Source: Caldivirga sp.
GTDB lineage: Archaea > Thermoproteota > Thermoprotei > Thermoproteales > Thermocladiaceae
Length of the DNA stretch: 7,136 bases
NCBI GenBank assembly: GCA_028275645.1
Contig: JAPWUH010000059.1
Coordinates: 1-7,136, forward strand
Direction: 5' to 3'
The position numbers and the translations under genes were made by a program. This document shows, one piece after another, positions 1 through 5,351 of the stretch (positions are counted from its first letter, which is position 1; each line of letters begins with the position of its first letter). The notes beneath the pieces are model-generated. The model made no database searches. It worked only from the letters and a program-made list of their open reading frames with translations, and was not told the DNA's origin.

Positions 1-1
1 T

Positions 2-385
2 AACCCAATGCTCTTCGCAGTTTCAATACTCCTAGTAACCCTGGAGTTACTCTTCACCTCCGTCATCTACTCCATGCTTGTGATTAGGCTTAGGTCAAAT
101 TGGGTGGTGACCAACATAGCCCAGTTCATACTCCCAACCCTAGGTGGTTTAATACCGGGGGAGGTTAACGGCTACGTTAAGTCAATCAACAGGTACTCGC
201 CGCTGGCCTACCCAGTGGTCCTCATGAGGGAGTCGGCGTTGGGCATTAACGAAATCAACATACCCCTACCAGTGCAACTGCTATACTCAGTCATCATAAT
301 AGTCATCCTAGCCCTACTAACCTGGCTAACAGTCACGTTAACTACGATTAGGCTTAGGACGAATGGGCAGCTAGGCCTATACTAA
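2..385 (+). CDS. ABC-2-type transporter permease, C-terminal part (5' end outside window)
   Basis: The reading frame is open from the first bases, so the gene starts upstream; the ATG at 8 is probably internal. The visible 127 residues are a polytopic membrane protein. Counting from that ATG, there is a hydrophobic segment at about 1-27, a second at about 31-51 ending in LPTLGGLIPG, a short segment SPLAYPVVLM at 64-73, and a long C-terminal membrane helix at about 86-112. A Pro/Gly-rich turn, then a loop and a 'SPLAYPV' helix, then a last helix, is the layout of the C-terminal half of ABC-2-type permeases, which pair with a cytoplasmic ATPase to move lipids, drugs or polysaccharides. The substrate cannot be told. 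The protein ends normally with a TAA stop. The motif IRLR(S/T)N occurs after the first and the last helix. The family call rests on topology and a short motif, so it is moderate. Confidence 0.62.
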   Translation, partial: NPMLFAVSILLVTLELLFTSVIYSMLVIRLRSNWVVTNIAQFILPTLGGLIPGEVNGYVKSINRYSPLAYPVVLMRESALGINEINIPLPVQLLYSVIIIVILALLTWLTVTLTTIRLRTNGQLGLY

Positions 386-412
386 ACATAATTAAGCTAC
401 CCAGCTAATGAC

Positions 413-424
413 CCAGGAACCTGG
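413..424. repeat. 12-nt dyad CCAGG-AA-CCTGG
   Basis: A perfect inverted repeat of two 5-nt arms separated by AA lies in the 83-nt spacer between the permease stop and the macro-domain gene. The 2-nt centre is too short for a stable hairpin loop, so if it has a role it would more likely be a protein-binding dyad. It lies 17 nt upstream of the putative box A of the macro gene. It may be chance. Confidence 0.3.
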
Positions 425-440
425 CCCATATGAGTTAACG

Positions 441-447
441 CTTTAGA
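441..447 (+). promoter_or_regulatory. Putative box A of the macro-domain gene
   Basis: CTTTAGA is centred 25 nt before the GTG at 469, the spacing expected for a leaderless archaeal transcript. It is the weakest of the box A matches in the window. Confidence 0.4.
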
Positions 448-468
448 TCGAGGGAACGGTTAAGGGTT

Positions 469-1032
469 GTGGTTAGGTTCAGGTTCAGCAATGGGGTAAC
501 CGTGGAGTTGATTAAGGGTGACATAACTGAGGTAGAGACCGACGCAATAGTTAATGCAGCAAACCAATACCTTGAGCATGGGGGTGGTGTGGCTGGGGCT
601 ATAGTGAGGAAGGGTGGCTACGTTATACAGGAGGAATCCAGGGAGTGGGTTAGGAGGCATGGCCCAGTCCCAGTGGGTGGGGTCGCGGTCACCGGGGCTG
701 GTAGGCTTAAGGCTAAGTACGTGATACACGCCGTCGGCCCAAGGTGGGGTGTAGATGACCCAAACCTACTGCGTGATGCCGTGGTTAACTCGCTTAGGAA
801 GGCTGAGGAACTGAACCTAACCAGCATAGCCCTACCCGCAATATCAACGGGGATCTTCGGGTTTCCCTACGATAAGGCGGCTGAGCTAATGGCCGACGCC
901 ATCAAGTCCATGGCCAATTCGCTTAGGTCTGTTAGGAGGATTATAGTGTGTCTCTACGGTGATGAGGCCTACAGAACCTTCACCGAGGTCTTCAATAAGA
1001 CGCTTGGCCCAGTATCCCAGGTGAGCCAGTGA
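469..1032 (+). CDS. Macro-domain protein (ADP-ribose binding or hydrolase)
   Basis: This 187-residue protein is a single macro domain over almost its whole length. Visible family motifs are GDIT at 17-20, the NAAN loop at 29-32, the glycine-rich loop HGGGVAGAI at 37-45, HAVGP at 87-91, and the phosphate-binding loop [10 protein letters not shown] at 124-133. Macro domains bind ADP-ribose and related metabolites, and some remove ADP-ribose or hydrolyse O-acetyl-ADP-ribose. The loop reads GGGVA rather than the GGGVD of MacroD-type hydrolases, so it resembles the archaeal AF1521 type more. The protein should be cytoplasmic; there is no signal peptide or membrane segment. GTG at 469 is chosen because a stop lies in frame at 436-438, no other start lies between, and a box A sits 25 nt upstream. 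The DUF72 gene follows after 31 nt on the same strand. Fold assignment is secure; substrate is not. Confidence 0.93.
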   Translation: MVRFRFSNGVTVELIKGDITEVETDAIVNAANQYLEHGGGVAGAIVRKGGYVIQEESREWVRRHGPVPVGGVAVTGAGRLKAKYVIHAVGPRWGVDDPNLLRDAVVNSLRKAEELNLTSIALPAISTGIFGFPYDKAAELMADAIKSMANSLRSVRRIIVCLYGDEAYRTFTEVFNKTLGPVSQVSQ

Positions 1033-1035
1033 GGG

Positions 1036-1044
1036 TTAAATAAA
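1036..1044 (+). promoter_or_regulatory. Box A of the DUF72 gene
   Basis: TTAAATAAA is centred 24 nt before the GTG at 1064, suggesting a leaderless mRNA. It begins only 4 nt after the macro-domain stop codon, so the DUF72 gene probably has its own promoter even though it lies close behind that gene. Confidence 0.6.
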
Positions 1045-1063
1045 GGCGAGGCCCATTTAAACA

Positions 1064-1774
1064 GTGGAGTTTTTCGTGGGTACATCAGGCTGGCTCTACG
1101 ACTGGAATGAAGACTCATCACTGGACTGGTACGTGAGGTACTCAGGGCTTAACGCCATTGAGTTGAACGCCTCATTCTACAGGTTCCCCTTCAGGAACCA
1201 GATACTGTCCTGGGTTCGTAAGGGGTCAAGCCTACGCTGGTCCATTAAGGTGCATAGGTACATAACCCACGTTAAGAGGTTAAGGGAAGATGCCTTGGAT
1301 GCTTGGCGCAGGTTTAAGGAACTGTTCACACCACTTGACAAGTACGTGGACTTCTACCTATTTCAACTGCCGCCAAATTTCACCTATAGTGGTGAGAATA
1401 CTGAGAGGATTAGACTCTTCGCCAGGGAGAGTGGCCTTGGGTGGAGGTTTGCCGTGGAGTTTAGGAACAAGTCATGGTTCAGAAACGAGGTAATGGATGC
1501 TATTAAGGGGTTGGGCGTAACCGTGGTCTCGGTTGATGAACCTGGGGTGACCTGGATCACATCCACCAACGGCGTGGTTTACCTTAGGCTACACGGTAGG
1601 GCGAACTGGTACTGGTATAATTACAGTGATGAGGAGCTTAGAGAGTTGATCAACAGGGTTATGAAACTGAACCCGGTTAAGGTTTACGTCTTCTTTAATA
1701 ATGATCACTGGATGCTTGAGAACGCCAGGACAACCTTTAGGATGCTTAGTGAAGTCTTGAGGCAAAGCAGATAG
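1064..1774 (+). CDS. DUF72 family protein (YecE-like TIM-barrel)
   Basis: The 236-residue protein carries the recognisable course of the DUF72/YecE family: FFVGTSGWLYDW near the N-terminus (3-14), AIELNASFYRFP at 31-42, SIKVHRYITH at 60-69, FQLPPNF at 100-106, FAVEFRNKSWF at 129-139, YLRLHGR at 173-179, and VYVFFNNDHW followed by NA at 207-221. These are the conserved segments of a predicted TIM barrel of about 240-280 residues, so the length is full. The biochemical role of the family is not established; its conserved acidic, Arg and His residues suggest an enzyme. No signal peptide or membrane helix is seen, so it should be cytoplasmic. GTG at 1064 directly precedes the conserved N-terminal strand and lies 24 nt after a box A. 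A short T-run follows the TAG stop. Confidence 0.92.
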   Translation: MEFFVGTSGWLYDWNEDSSLDWYVRYSGLNAIELNASFYRFPFRNQILSWVRKGSSLRWSIKVHRYITHVKRLREDALDAWRRFKELFTPLDKYVDFYLFQLPPNFTYSGENTERIRLFARESGLGWRFAVEFRNKSWFRNEVMDAIKGLGVTVVSVDEPGVTWITSTNGVVYLRLHGRANWYWYNYSDEELRELINRVMKLNPVKVYVFFNNDHWMLENARTTFRMLSEVLRQSR

Positions 1775-1781
1775 TGTATAA

Positions 1782-1786
1782 TTTTT
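1782..1786 (+). terminator. T-run after the DUF72 stop, possible terminator
   Basis: Five T residues start 8 nt after the DUF72 stop. Crenarchaeal terminators are typically short T-runs without a strong hairpin, but this one is short and the flanking TATAATTTTT could equally be read as a box A. Confidence 0.3.
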
Positions 1787-1813
1787 CAGAGTTCTACGGT
1801 GCTGATCCAGGAT

Positions 1814-1856
1814 CCTCACGACTCATGGTAGAGGTGCTGGTGAAACCACTGTGAGG
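1814..1856. other. Possible structured element in the 132-nt spacer 1775-1906
   Basis: CCTCAC (1814-1819) and GTGAGG (1851-1856) are perfect complements and enclose a small inner inverted repeat, TGGT-GAA-ACCA (1838-1848). The spacer lies between two convergent genes, so the element could be a transcription-end structure or part of a small RNA. No box C/D or T-loop signature is present, and no recognisable gene lies in the spacer. The pairing could be chance. Confidence 0.25.
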
Positions 1857-1906
1857 GAAATCTCCTTACCTTAACGGGAACCTGTATCCTCAGGGCAGGG
1901 AGAAGG

Positions 1907-2989
1907 TCAGTAATACGGCCAGTATGAATCGAAGATGATGACCTCGCCGTTAAGCCCTATTGCAATGTCACTCTCAAGCCTAACCCCAAATTTACCAGGC
2001 AGATAAATGCCAGGCTCTATAGTGAACACGGAACCCCTTGGCAGTGGCTTATCGTAGTCACCACTTATGTAGGGTTCCTCGTGGACCTCAAGCCCCAACC
2101 CATGCCCAGTCCTGTGTATGAAATAACCCCCGTAACCATTCCTTTCAATCACACCCCTGGCCACTGAGTCTATGAATGCCCCGGTTAACCCAGGCTTAAC
2201 CGCCCTAATCGCTTCATCGTGGGCCTCCTTAACTAACCCATAGATCCTGTTGAACTCAGCCGTCGGTTCGCCAAGCGTAAATGTCCTCGTTAAGTCGCCA
2301 TAGTAGTCATTGTAAGTTGCCGTCGCGTCAACGACTATTACATCACCTTGTTGAATACGCCTATTTCCAGGTAGCCAGTGTGGTATTGCTGAGTTTGGAC
2401 CTGATTGAACAAGCACATCCCCGGGCTCAGCCCCAGCCTCGGCTATTGCATTACTAATCACCCTAGCCAGCCAAGTCTCAGTGACCCCAGCCTTAATGGC
2501 CTCCCTGGCAGCCCTAAGCCCCTCCTCAATAGCCCTAACCGCAGCCTTTATGCTGCCTAACTCGTCCTCATCCTTAACAATCCTCATGCCTGCTAGAACT
2601 GGGTCAATGTCTTCATCCCTGAACCTACCCAACACACCCCTAAGCACCCAAAGGTTCCTGATCGGCGCATTACCCTCAAACCCAACAACCCTAACCCCAC
2701 CACAACCTGAAGTAGCCCTCCTAATAGCTCCCAAGGGCCCCTCCTGGTCGAGGTAGGTTAGGTAGGGTAGACCTGTGGCTATTGCCTTACCCTCATCGAG
2801 CTTGGGCACTATCAACGTTACCTCACCAGTCCCCACGCATAGGAGCAATGCGCTAAACCTCTCAAAGGCCTTCAGCCCAATGCCAGTTAAGTACCTTAGG
2901 TTAACTGGCGTGGATATTAGGGCTAAGTCAACTCCCCTCCCCTCAAGCTCCCTTAGGAGCAACCTAACCCTATCACTGGGCTTAACCAC
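1907..2989 (-). CDS. Xaa-Pro peptidase (M24B, prolidase-like)
   Basis: The 360-residue cytoplasmic protein is a full-length M24B metallopeptidase. Residues 1 to about 130 match the N-terminal domain (DLALISTPVNLRYLTG at 21-36), and about 140-355 form the catalytic pita-bread domain. All five metal ligands can be placed: D221 in VVDATA, D232 in GDLTRTF, H296 in TGHGLGLEVHEEP, E325 in FTIEPGIY and E339 in GVRLESD. H204 in the PHWLPG segment and H303 match substrate-side histidines of the family. Such enzymes cleave X-Pro bonds in peptides or dipeptides and usually need two divalent cations; whether this is a dipeptidase or an aminopeptidase cannot be told. GTG at 2989 is chosen because box A lies 25 nt upstream and the N-terminal domain starts directly after it. 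The gene converges with the DUF72 gene. Its upstream region overlaps a decayed oxidoreductase gene. Confidence 0.93.
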   Translation of the reverse strand: MVKPSDRVRLLLRELEGRGVDLALISTPVNLRYLTGIGLKAFERFSALLLCVGTGEVTLIVPKLDEGKAIATGLPYLTYLDQEGPLGAIRRATSGCGGVRVVGFEGNAPIRNLWVLRGVLGRFRDEDIDPVLAGMRIVKDEDELGSIKAAVRAIEEGLRAAREAIKAGVTETWLARVISNAIAEAGAEPGDVLVQSGPNSAIPHWLPGNRRIQQGDVIVVDATATYNDYYGDLTRTFTLGEPTAEFNRIYGLVKEAHDEAIRAVKPGLTGAFIDSVARGVIERNGYGGYFIHRTGHGLGLEVHEEPYISGDYDKPLPRGSVFTIEPGIYLPGKFGVRLESDIAIGLNGEVIIFDSYWPYY

Positions 2990-3008
2990 TGCAGCGTATT
3001 TGGTGTTG

Positions 3009-3250
3009 CTATTTAAAACGTGCCCCTTGATTAAAGCTTAACTGAATATGGTGGGCGGCTATGATTAATGGTCCCAGGCATGTGCAGCATGGGACAAGCC
3101 TAGTCCTTTAGGGTGGGTTGCTCCACCACGTAGACGGGTAATAACATTCATCGCCTGAACCCCTATTAACCTACCTGTACCCTTCTCCACCAGCTTAACA
3201 ATCAACTCACCACCTCCTGGGTAATACCTAGCCCTATCTTTAGACTCTAG
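3009..3250 (-). pseudogene. Decayed C-terminal remnant of a pyridine nucleotide-disulfide oxidoreductase (CoA-disulfide reductase/NADH oxidase type)
   Basis: Reading leftward from about 3250, the first frame gives SKDRARYYPGGGELIVKLVE, then KGTGRLIGVQAMN, the start of the dimerisation domain of FAD-dependent pyridine nucleotide-disulfide oxidoreductases. It continues to HAAHAWDH and a stop at 3067-3065. The family normally ends in a PxWDP-plus-hydrophobic segment such as WDPxLxAA. Here the match goes on in the next frame as LIIAAHH from 3068 and ends at TAG (3011-3009), so one base seems lost in the Pro codon at 3069-3070. About 25 residues also appear to be missing between GVQ and WD, judged from memory of the family. 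The FAD, NAD and redox-active Cys parts are absent: the reductase gene ends at 3258, directly before the remnant. No sensible start exists; the ATG at 3310 lies inside the neighbour. The family call is strong, the exact enzyme is not. Confidence 0.72.
3010..3018 (-). promoter_or_regulatory. Box A of the Xaa-Pro peptidase gene
   Basis: On the minus strand this reads TTTTAAATA, centred 25 nt before the GTG at 2989, which fits a leaderless transcript. It lies inside the last codons of the frameshifted oxidoreductase remnant. Confidence 0.65.
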
Positions 3251-3257
3251 TAAACAT

Positions 3258-4109
3258 TCACTTGAATCTTGCCTTAACCCTCTCCTCAATGGCCTTAACC
3301 TCCTCGTCACTCAGCCTCCAGCCAACCGCCCCAAGGTTCTCCTTAACGTGCATCGGGTTTGATGCCCTTGGTATTGGGAAGGTATTCTCGTGTTTCGTTA
3401 TTATCCAGTTTAGGGCTATTTGGGCAGGGGTCCTTGGCCCATGGTTCCTGCTCACCATTTCAACCAGGTCCCTTGGGAACTCCCTGATTAACCTTCCGTG
3501 GCCAAGTGGGTAGTAGCATAGTATGGCTAGGTTCTCCCTCTTGGCATAGGGTATTATATCCGCCTCAATCCTCCTATCGATTAGGCTGTAGGGCATTTGG
3601 AGGGAAACCACCTCGTACTTCTTCAAGGCTCCTTGAGCCTCAATAACCTGGTTTAGGTTAAAGTTGCTCAGCCCTATGAACCTTATTAAGCCTTCATCCA
3701 CCAGATGCTCCATGGCCCTCATGGTTTCTGCAATGGGCACCCTCCTGTTCGGGAAGTGAATCTGGTAGAGGTCAATGTACTTAACCCCAAGTCTCCTTGC
3801 GCTATTCCTAGCGGCCTTAATCACTGAGTTATATTTAAGGTGCGTTGGCCATACCTTAGTGGCTATGAACAATTCATCCCTATTAAAGCCCCTAATTGCC
3901 TCGGCCACAATGGGCTCACTACCGTAAATCTCGGCCGTGTCTATTAGGTTGATGCCGTTCTCCAAACCCAGCCTAAGCGCCTGCACCTTAAGCCTCCTAG
4001 ACCTTAATATGCCCAGCCTTGATAACACTATCCAAACCGGGTCGTAGTACGTCCCCATGCCCACGGCTGAGACCTTAACACCACTCCTCCCAAACACCCT
4101 GTACTCCAT
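3258..4109 (-). CDS. Aldo/keto reductase
   Basis: The 283-residue protein is a complete aldo/keto reductase, a cytoplasmic TIM barrel that reduces aldehydes or ketones with NAD(P)H. The catalytic tetrad is visible: D57 and Y62 in LIDTAEIYG, K85 in FIATKVWP and H118 in DLYQIHFPN. Further family segments are IRFIGLSNFN (142-151), SLQMPYSLIDR (169-179) and the cofactor-binding stretch PIPRASNPMHVKENLGA (245-261). Residues about 22-40 (YYDPVWIVLS onward) are an extra-looking stretch between the first strand and helix. The substrate is unknown. ATG at 4109 is preferred over the TTG at 4115: box A is centred 25 nt upstream of the ATG, and MEYRVFGRSG is the usual family beginning. The remnant of a flavin oxidoreductase lies directly downstream on the same strand, and the eL43 gene is divergent upstream. 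Confidence 0.94.
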   Translation of the reverse strand: MEYRVFGRSGVKVSAVGMGTYYDPVWIVLSRLGILRSRRLKVQALRLGLENGINLIDTAEIYGSEPIVAEAIRGFNRDELFIATKVWPTHLKYNSVIKAARNSARRLGVKYIDLYQIHFPNRRVPIAETMRAMEHLVDEGLIRFIGLSNFNLNQVIEAQGALKKYEVVSLQMPYSLIDRRIEADIIPYAKRENLAILCYYPLGHGRLIREFPRDLVEMVSRNHGPRTPAQIALNWIITKHENTFPIPRASNPMHVKENLGAVGWRLSDEEVKAIEERVKARFK

Positions 4110-4130
4110 ACCCAAACCAACGGCTGAGGG

Positions 4131-4138
4131 TATTTAGA
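4131..4138 (-). promoter_or_regulatory. Box A of the aldo/keto reductase gene
   Basis: TCTAAATA on the minus strand is centred about 25 nt before the ATG at 4109. It supports the ATG rather than the TTG two codons upstream as the true start of a leaderless mRNA. It shares a 75-nt divergent spacer with the eL43 promoter. Confidence 0.6.
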
Positions 4139-4155
4139 AGGTTATCATGGTAAAG

Positions 4156-4164
4156 TTTTTAAAT
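4156..4164 (+). promoter_or_regulatory. Box A of the eL43 gene
   Basis: TTTTTAAAT is centred about 24-25 nt before the GTG at 4185, with the purine-rich GGTAAAG just upstream where a TFB-recognition element would be. This is among the best promoter matches in the window, as expected for a ribosomal gene. Confidence 0.7.
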
Positions 4165-4184
4165 GCCAGTCTCCTTGATGTGTC

Positions 4185-4505
4185 GTGCCGTTTAGCCATA
4201 CTAAGATAGTTGGGCCAACTGGTAGGTTTGGGGCTAGGTATGGGATGGGTGTTAGGAGGAAGGTGCTTCAGATTGAGGTTAAGCAGAGGGGGCTTCATAG
4301 GTGCCCGCAATGCAGGTCGCTTGTTAGGTTAAGGAGGCTTGCCTTCGGCATTTGGCAGTGTCCAAGGTGTGGCTTCACCTTCGCCGGTGGTGCATACGTG
4401 CCTCAGACAATCATGGGCAGGACCATAGCTCCCGAGGAGCTTAAGGCCCCTGAAAGGCAGAGACAAGCCATGAGGGAGGCTGCTAGGCAGAGGCAGGCCC
4501 AGTGA
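4185..4505 (+). CDS. rpl37ae: Large-subunit ribosomal protein eL43 (L37Ae)
   Basis: The 106-residue basic protein has the eL43 signature: the N-terminal stretch TGRFGARYGMGVRRK (12-26), then a zinc ribbon with C40-x2-C43 (RCPQCR) and C59-x2-C62 (CPRCGFTFAGGAY). All four zinc ligands are present. eL43 is a structural protein of the archaeal/eukaryotic large ribosomal subunit that contacts rRNA. A charged C-terminal tail of about 25 residues, rich in Arg, Gln and Ala, follows the core; the core plus tail is at the long end of the family. GTG at 4185 is chosen because it gives the conserved start MPFSHTK and is placed correctly for a leaderless mRNA. It is divergent from the aldo/keto reductase gene. 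The usual archaeal neighbour rpoP is not seen downstream. Confidence 0.95.
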   Translation: MPFSHTKIVGPTGRFGARYGMGVRRKVLQIEVKQRGLHRCPQCRSLVRLRRLAFGIWQCPRCGFTFAGGAYVPQTIMGRTIAPEELKAPERQRQAMREAARQRQAQ

Positions 4506-4534
4506 TAATTACCAGTGGGCGCTTTTGAATAATG

Positions 4535-4544
4535 CTTATATAAG
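4535..4544 (+). promoter_or_regulatory. Box A of the coiled-coil protein gene
   Basis: CTTATATAAG, a 10-nt palindromic TATA element, is centred 24-25 nt before the ATG at 4564. It indicates that this gene has its own promoter although it follows the eL43 gene after 58 nt. Confidence 0.68.
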
Positions 4545-4563
4545 TGGCTGAGCGTTAGTTAAG

Positions 4564-4968
4564 ATGCCTGTTGAATTCATGAAGTTTTACAACGCCAAGA
4601 CGGCGCTGAACGACATTAAGAGCGATGTGGACGCATTGAAGGGTGTCTTATCCAGTATAGAATCCACATTGGCTTCATTGCAGAGGCGGGCGAGGGGTGA
4701 GAGGAGGCTGATGGCTAGGGGTGGTGGGGGTTATTACGAGTACGTTAGGTTCACCTACTTCAACTACACCATTGACGTTCACGTGATTCCACCAGCCACC
4801 GAGCTTAGCTTAATCATGAGCGGCATCAGGGATAAGCTTAGGGTAATCCTAGACGCACTAAACAAGTCAATGAGCCTAATAGAGAGGATTAGCGATGAGG
4901 CCGGTGGCCTAAGCCTAATTGGGGTTGCGGTTGAGGATGGAAGGGTTAAGGTGATTTTAATACCCTAA
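4564..4968 (+). CDS. Small coiled-coil protein of unknown function
   Basis: I do not recognise this 134-residue protein. Residues about 12-45 have leucine, valine and isoleucine at heptad-like spacing (ALNDIKSDVDALKGVLSSIE), which suggests a coiled coil. A basic, glycine-rich linker (about 42-56, with GGGG at 53-56) follows, then a beta-like segment YVRFTYFNYTIDVHVI (59-74), a second amphipathic helix at about 79-110, and a C-terminal pair of strands (LIGVAVEDGRVKVILIP). There are no cysteines, catalytic motifs, signal peptide or membrane helix. Such a helix-linker-strand-helix layout suits a small dimerising or scaffold protein, but that is inference. It has a strong promoter of its own and is the neighbour of the eL43 gene, so a translation-related role is possible. 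It converges with the DUF2250-like gene, with 27 nt between the stops. Codon use resembles its neighbours. Confidence 0.85.
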   Translation: MPVEFMKFYNAKTALNDIKSDVDALKGVLSSIESTLASLQRRARGERRLMARGGGGYYEYVRFTYFNYTIDVHVIPPATELSLIMSGIRDKLRVILDALNKSMSLIERISDEAGGLSLIGVAVEDGRVKVILIP

Positions 4969-4995
4969 GCCTCATCACCTTCTATCGTTAATGCA

Positions 4996-5283
4996 CTACT
5001 GCTCCCTCCTAATACCCCTAACCAGCAATTCACCCCTCCTACTCAACCTGTAGTACACGTGGTGCTTCCTAACCTCACTGCTGAGCTTAAACCTGGCCAC
5101 ACTCCTCTTAAGCGTCTTACCACCCCTAACCCTCTCAACAAGCCCCATGTTCTCCAGTCTATCAAGGATCATTAAAACCCTCTCCAGCGGTATACCGGTG
5201 TTTAACGCTATTGACTTGCCATAATCCACGTTAGCCCTCTTAAGGTGAATTAAAACCGCCAACTCCTCACTGCCCAACTCCAC
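4996..5283 (-). CDS. Winged-helix DNA-binding protein, DUF2250-like
   Basis: The 95-residue protein has a winged helix-turn-helix layout: helix 1 at about 5-17 (EELAVLIHLKRA), helix 2 at 21-29, recognition helix at 32-47 (PLERVLMILDRLENMG), then a basic wing LVERVRGGKTLKR at 48-60. The tail contains FKLSSEVRKHHVYYRLSRRGELLVRG (65-90), which I recall as characteristic of the archaeal family DUF2250; that match is from memory. The protein is probably a small transcription regulator, though no target is known. GTG at 5283 is chosen because a box A is centred 26 nt upstream and the following residues are directly the first helix. It lies 68 nt downstream of the DHH phosphoesterase gene on the same strand; with its own box A it may be separately transcribed. 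Residues 53-75 are strongly basic, which fits nucleic-acid binding. Confidence 0.82.
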   Translation of the reverse strand: MELGSEELAVLIHLKRANVDYGKSIALNTGIPLERVLMILDRLENMGLVERVRGGKTLKRSVARFKLSSEVRKHHVYYRLSRRGELLVRGIRREQ

Positions 5284-5305
5284 GAACCCAATGTAAGGTC
5301 CTGGG

Positions 5306-5312
5306 ATTTAAC
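5306..5312 (-). promoter_or_regulatory. Putative box A of the DUF2250-like gene
   Basis: GTTAAAT on the minus strand is centred 26 nt before the GTG at 5283. It is a weaker TATA element than most in the window, so co-transcription from the DHH gene is not excluded. Confidence 0.5.
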
Positions 5313-5351
5313 CCTTAGCATGTCCAATGCATAACCTTTTCTAACTAACCC

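Noticed and set aside
1777..1854. Open plus-strand stretch ending in RLMVEVLVKPL-stop in the spacer, possibly a gene remnant
   Set aside because: It is only about 25 codons, overlaps no promoter-start pair, and I cannot link it to any family; the DUF72 protein before it is complete without it.
1816..1920. Open minus-strand stretch with RIQVPVKVRRFPSQWF downstream of the peptidase, possibly a remnant
   Set aside because: About 35 codons without a stop is not unusual at this composition, there is no good start, and no family match is evident.
1930..1975. Box C-like GATGATGA at 1934-1941 as part of a C/D-box guide RNA
   Set aside because: No matching CTGA box D follows at suitable distance, and the site is antisense inside the peptidase gene, where it encodes conserved-looking residues.
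3065..3310. An 81-residue minus-strand ORF beginning at ATG 3310 as a real small protein
   Set aside because: Its first 20 or so residues overlap the end of the aldo/keto reductase in another frame and have no family character; only the part after about 3250 resembles an oxidoreductase, and it ends in a frameshift. It is better read as a pseudogene remnant.
4185..4505. RNA polymerase subunit P (RpoP) as an alternative for the zinc-ribbon protein
   Set aside because: The N-terminal TGRFGARYG segment and the FAGGAY motif after the second Cys pair are specific for eL43.
4564..4968. KEOPS subunit Pcc1 or prefoldin as the identity of the coiled-coil protein, suggested by typical eL43 neighbourhoods
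   Set aside because: It lacks the conserved C-terminal Arg/Asn segment of Pcc1 and the hairpin between two long helices of prefoldin; length and order of elements also differ.
4940..4980. Minus-strand GGTGATGAGG near the convergent stops as a box C
   Set aside because: No box D, C' or D' lies nearby; the similarity is a single 7-nt match.
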